Assembly (NCBI GenBank): GCA_026391235.1
Contig: JAPLDV010000063.1
Span: forward strand, 1 to 8,605
Source of the DNA: Bacteroidia bacterium
Lineage (GTDB): Bacteria; Bacteroidota; Bacteroidia; Bacteroidales; UBA12481
Direction of reading: 5' to 3'
Length of the DNA: 8,605 nucleotides
Shown piece after piece: positions 6,730-8,605 of this stretch. The position numbers and the translations under genes are program-made. The notes under the pieces are model-generated. The model saw only the letters and a program-made list of their open reading frames with translations. It was not told where the DNA came from and ran no database searches. Within the stretch, counting starts at the first letter, position 1. Every line of letters begins with the position of its first letter.

Positions 6730-6762
6730 TTGTGCCTTGAGCCTTTATTTTACTTACTTTTA
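6730..6762 (+). promoter_or_regulatory. Weak candidate promoter for the beta-propeller gene
   Basis: TTG at 6730-6732 and TACTTTTA at 6755-6762 resemble the Bacteroidetes -33 and -7 boxes, with a 22-nt spacer that is slightly long and one mismatch in the -7 box. The ATG follows at 6783, about 20 nt further on. The surrounding sequence is T-rich, so a chance match is quite possible. Confidence 0.2.
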
Positions 6763-6782
6763 CCCGGTTAACCTCCATTCCG

Positions 6783-7973
6783 ATGAAACACTTCTCTAAC
6801 CATATAATTGCTATATTCATTTCCCTGTTAAGCTCTTGTAACGGTAAAGATCTCTCGGTTACCCAGATCATCCAGAACGGAAATCCCCTGATGGTAATGA
6901 ACCTCAAAAGCACGAGGGATTCTACTGTTATCAAACTGACAGACATTGCCACCGATCTAAGATTCATCCATCTGGAAACCATTCCTGAATGCCTGATTTC
7001 CCATGCAACATATTATATCACTGATAAGTACATTCTTGCCAAAACAAAAACAGGAATTTACCAATTCGATCATAAGGGCAAATTCATCCGGACCCTGGTA
7101 ACGAAAGGAGAGGGCCCGAGAGAATTTGAAGCAGCCGAATGGGTAGTCGATGATAAGAACGAAACGATGATCCTGGCTGACGAGCAAAAATCCGGCTACT
7201 TCATGCATTTCGATCTGAAATCCGGTGATTATCTAGGCGATATACCCAAAGCCGTTCAGGGGGTTACCCGTAGATTTTCTTTAACCGATTACGGGTCCCT
7301 GGCTTGTGTCCCATTCATGCTCCCCGGCAATCATCCGGATCAATTTTATATGTATTGGCAGGATCTGAAGGGAAACTTAACCGATACTCTCAAAGGTCCC
7401 GCAAATCTGGCCATCATGCGAGATAATTACTTCGAACCGCTGCCGGACGGATACCGCTGTTTGCTGGCCTATACAAATAAGGATACCATTTACACGGTCC
7501 GGAATAAAACTCTGATTCCATTCCTGGCTTTCAATCATGGTGAAGATGTCCCGGAAAGCATGGAAACCTTCGGATACCGGACGATGAGGATCACGATTGA
7601 AACAGATCGATATTTATTCCTGAATAAACTTCAGATTACCAATGTTATGACATCTGGTAACCATTCAACAGTTACCTGGGATGCAAACGATTACCTTGTA
7701 GATAAAACCCAAAAAAAAGCTTTCCTGATTGCAGGCATCTATAATGATTTTATCGGTGCCCTGCAGCAAACCCAGACGTTCAATATTTTACCCAATAATC
7801 AGATCTATAATGCACTGCAAGCACTTGAACTCATAGGCATTGCCGAGCGCGCCATAGAAAATCCGAAATCTGACCAGAAATTAATCGGACGGATGACTAA
7901 TCTCCTGGATCAGATTAGTCGCGACGACAACCCTGTGCTGCTAGTGGGGAGGGTAAGGGGGAGCTCGGAGTAG
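6783..7973 (+). CDS. Six-bladed beta-propeller lipoprotein (BF3164-like)
   Basis: The product is 396 residues. A short hydrophobic leader ends in a lipobox, LSSC, with C19 as the likely lipidated cysteine, so the mature protein is probably anchored to a membrane and faces the periplasm or outside. The segment ITDKYILAKTKTGIYQFDHKGKFIRTL (about 79-105), followed by TKGEGPREF at 107-115, is the hallmark of the Bacteroidetes six-bladed propeller family. In that family an N-terminal region with IPLET-like wording (here FIHLETIPE, 61-69) precedes NHL-type blades. The C-terminus ends NPVLLVGRVRGSSE; the NPVLLVG part matches the usual family ending and the last few residues look like an extension. 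The family's function is unknown; members are numerous in Bacteroidetes and are often found alone. The gap of 78 nt and a candidate promoter leave it uncertain whether it is co-transcribed with the UroD-like gene. Confidence 0.85.
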   Translation: MKHFSNHIIAIFISLLSSCNGKDLSVTQIIQNGNPLMVMNLKSTRDSTVIKLTDIATDLRFIHLETIPECLISHATYYITDKYILAKTKTGIYQFDHKGKFIRTLVTKGEGPREFEAAEWVVDDKNETMILADEQKSGYFMHFDLKSGDYLGDIPKAVQGVTRRFSLTDYGSLACVPFMLPGNHPDQFYMYWQDLKGNLTDTLKGPANLAIMRDNYFEPLPDGYRCLLAYTNKDTIYTVRNKTLIPFLAFNHGEDVPESMETFGYRTMRITIETDRYLFLNKLQITNVMTSGNHSTVTWDANDYLVDKTQKKAFLIAGIYNDFIGALQQTQTFNILPNNQIYNALQALELIGIAERAIENPKSDQKLIGRMTNLLDQISRDDNPVLLVGRVRGSSE

Positions 7974-7974
7974 G

Positions 7975-8003
7975 GTCACGAGGTCCCCGCATTCGCGAGG
8001 ATG
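7975..8003. repeat. Possible REP-like hairpin remnant
   Basis: Immediately after the propeller stop codon, CCCCGC (7985-7990) and GCGAGG (7995-8000) form a small hairpin with one mismatch. From memory the sequence resembles TCATCCCCGCGAATGCGGG repeats common in other genomes, read from the opposite strand. It has no second copy here. The rest of the gap to 8172 is AT-rich and shows no gene that I can support. Confidence 0.25.
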
Positions 8004-8172
8004 AAAAGGGGGTTGGACAAATTTCAAAGCTAGAGATTCGAAGACCAGTTTTGAATTTTGAAATTACACCTTCTTCCTTCTCATAAACCACATATTATTG
8101 TTATACAACTAACATTCCCAGACAAAGCGGTCTATCGATATATGTTGTAATTTCGGCGCAAATACCTGAACA

Positions 8173-8605
8173 ATGAAATTACCCAAATCAGTTAACAACC
8201 GGCTCTCGATGACTGGAGCAATAGTGGCTTTTATCAGCCTGATGTTCATCCTGTTCTTTTTTACCCATTAGCCTTTTCTACCAGCAAGGAAGTTCCTACC
8301 TGGGTTTGTTTATTTATATCATTCTTCCTGCTTTTCTGATAATCGGACTGGTCCTGATACCCATTGGCATGATCATAAAGATGAGGAGGATGAAACGCGG
8401 TATCGAACCTCTTCAGGGAAAACCCTGGATTATTGATTTCACCGACAGGCGCCACCGGAATGCCACCATTATTTTTGGAGCCGGAACCGTTGTTTTGGTA
8501 TTTCTGACCGGTGTAGGAAGTTACGAAGCATTCAATTACAGCGAATCTGTCAAATTCTGTGGCACTACCTGTCATAAGGTGATGGAACCCGAGCATACCG
8601 CTTAC
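8173..8605 (+). pseudogene. NapC/NirT-type membrane cytochrome c, 5' part, with a one-base frameshift
   Basis: The reading begins at ATG 8173 (MKLPKSVNNRLSMTG), enters a hydrophobic segment and hits TAG at 8269-8271. The expected family sequence continues in the next frame: LFYQQGSSYLGLFIYIILP, two more membrane segments, then SVKFCGTTCHKVMEPEHTAY at the window end. Removing one T from the run of six at 8257-8262 joins the parts seamlessly (ILFFLPISLFYQQGSS), so this is one gene with a single-base insertion. The error may be in sequencing or assembly, or the gene may be truly broken. Three membrane helices are visible before the first haem site (8558-8575), which reads C-GTT-C-H (CX3CH). Family members carry several haems and pass electrons from membrane quinols to periplasmic partners. 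The gene is cut by the window end. A TAATTTCG box lies upstream without a well-placed TTG. Confidence 0.75.

Noticed and set aside
8261..8596. Minus-strand frame of 111 codons at the right end
   Set aside because: The plus strand carries the membrane segments and haem motif of a cytochrome here; the minus frame is its shadow.

Overview
The window looks like a piece of an uncultured Bacteroidetes (Bacteroidales-like) genome, most likely an environmental or metagenomic contig. The pointers are a secreted protein with a carboxypeptidase-like regulatory domain, a six-bladed beta-propeller lipoprotein, a secreted GH29 fucosidase, start codons without clear Shine-Dalgarno sequences, and a few upstream boxes resembling the Bacteroidetes promoter (TTG, then TAnnTTTG). 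These assignments come from reading the proteins; no database was searched.

Layout from left to right. Positions 1-96 form a long imperfect hairpin. Positions 161-604 encode an exported regulatory-domain protein that stops early, and an out-of-frame coding-like tail follows it (597-686), so this gene is probably broken. Positions 687-854 are almost entirely repeats: two 22-bp perfect palindromes of the GTAGGGG REP type and four ATCCGC(G) units, the last of which runs into the 3' end of the next gene. Positions 846-2288 (minus strand) encode a secreted alpha-L-fucosidase. Positions 2289-2663 separate it from the divergent rightward genes and hold a low-complexity tract, a REPIN-like inverted REP pair and a candidate promoter.

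Positions 2664-5528 encode the most unusual gene, a 954-residue exported protein. An (alpha/alpha)6-barrel glycosidase-like half is joined in frame to a complete calcineurin-like metallophosphoesterase. After a 39-nt gap containing a perfect stem-loop comes a cytoplasmic uroporphyrinogen-decarboxylase-family protein (5568-6704), probably in the same transcript. Positions 6783-7973 encode a beta-propeller lipoprotein. Positions 8173-8605 hold the start of a multi-TM NapC/NirT-type cytochrome c gene, interrupted by a frameshift at a run of six T and cut by the window end.

Functionally, the centre is a small glycan or glycoside catabolism locus: an exported fucosidase, an exported glycosidase-phosphoesterase and a cytoplasmic UroD-like enzyme. 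No SusC/SusD pair or regulator is visible. I see no complete phage, CRISPR, toxin-antitoxin or defence system. The best candidates for something undescribed are the glycosidase-phosphoesterase fusion with its linked UroD-like gene, and the two related REP pairs that bracket the fucosidase gene.
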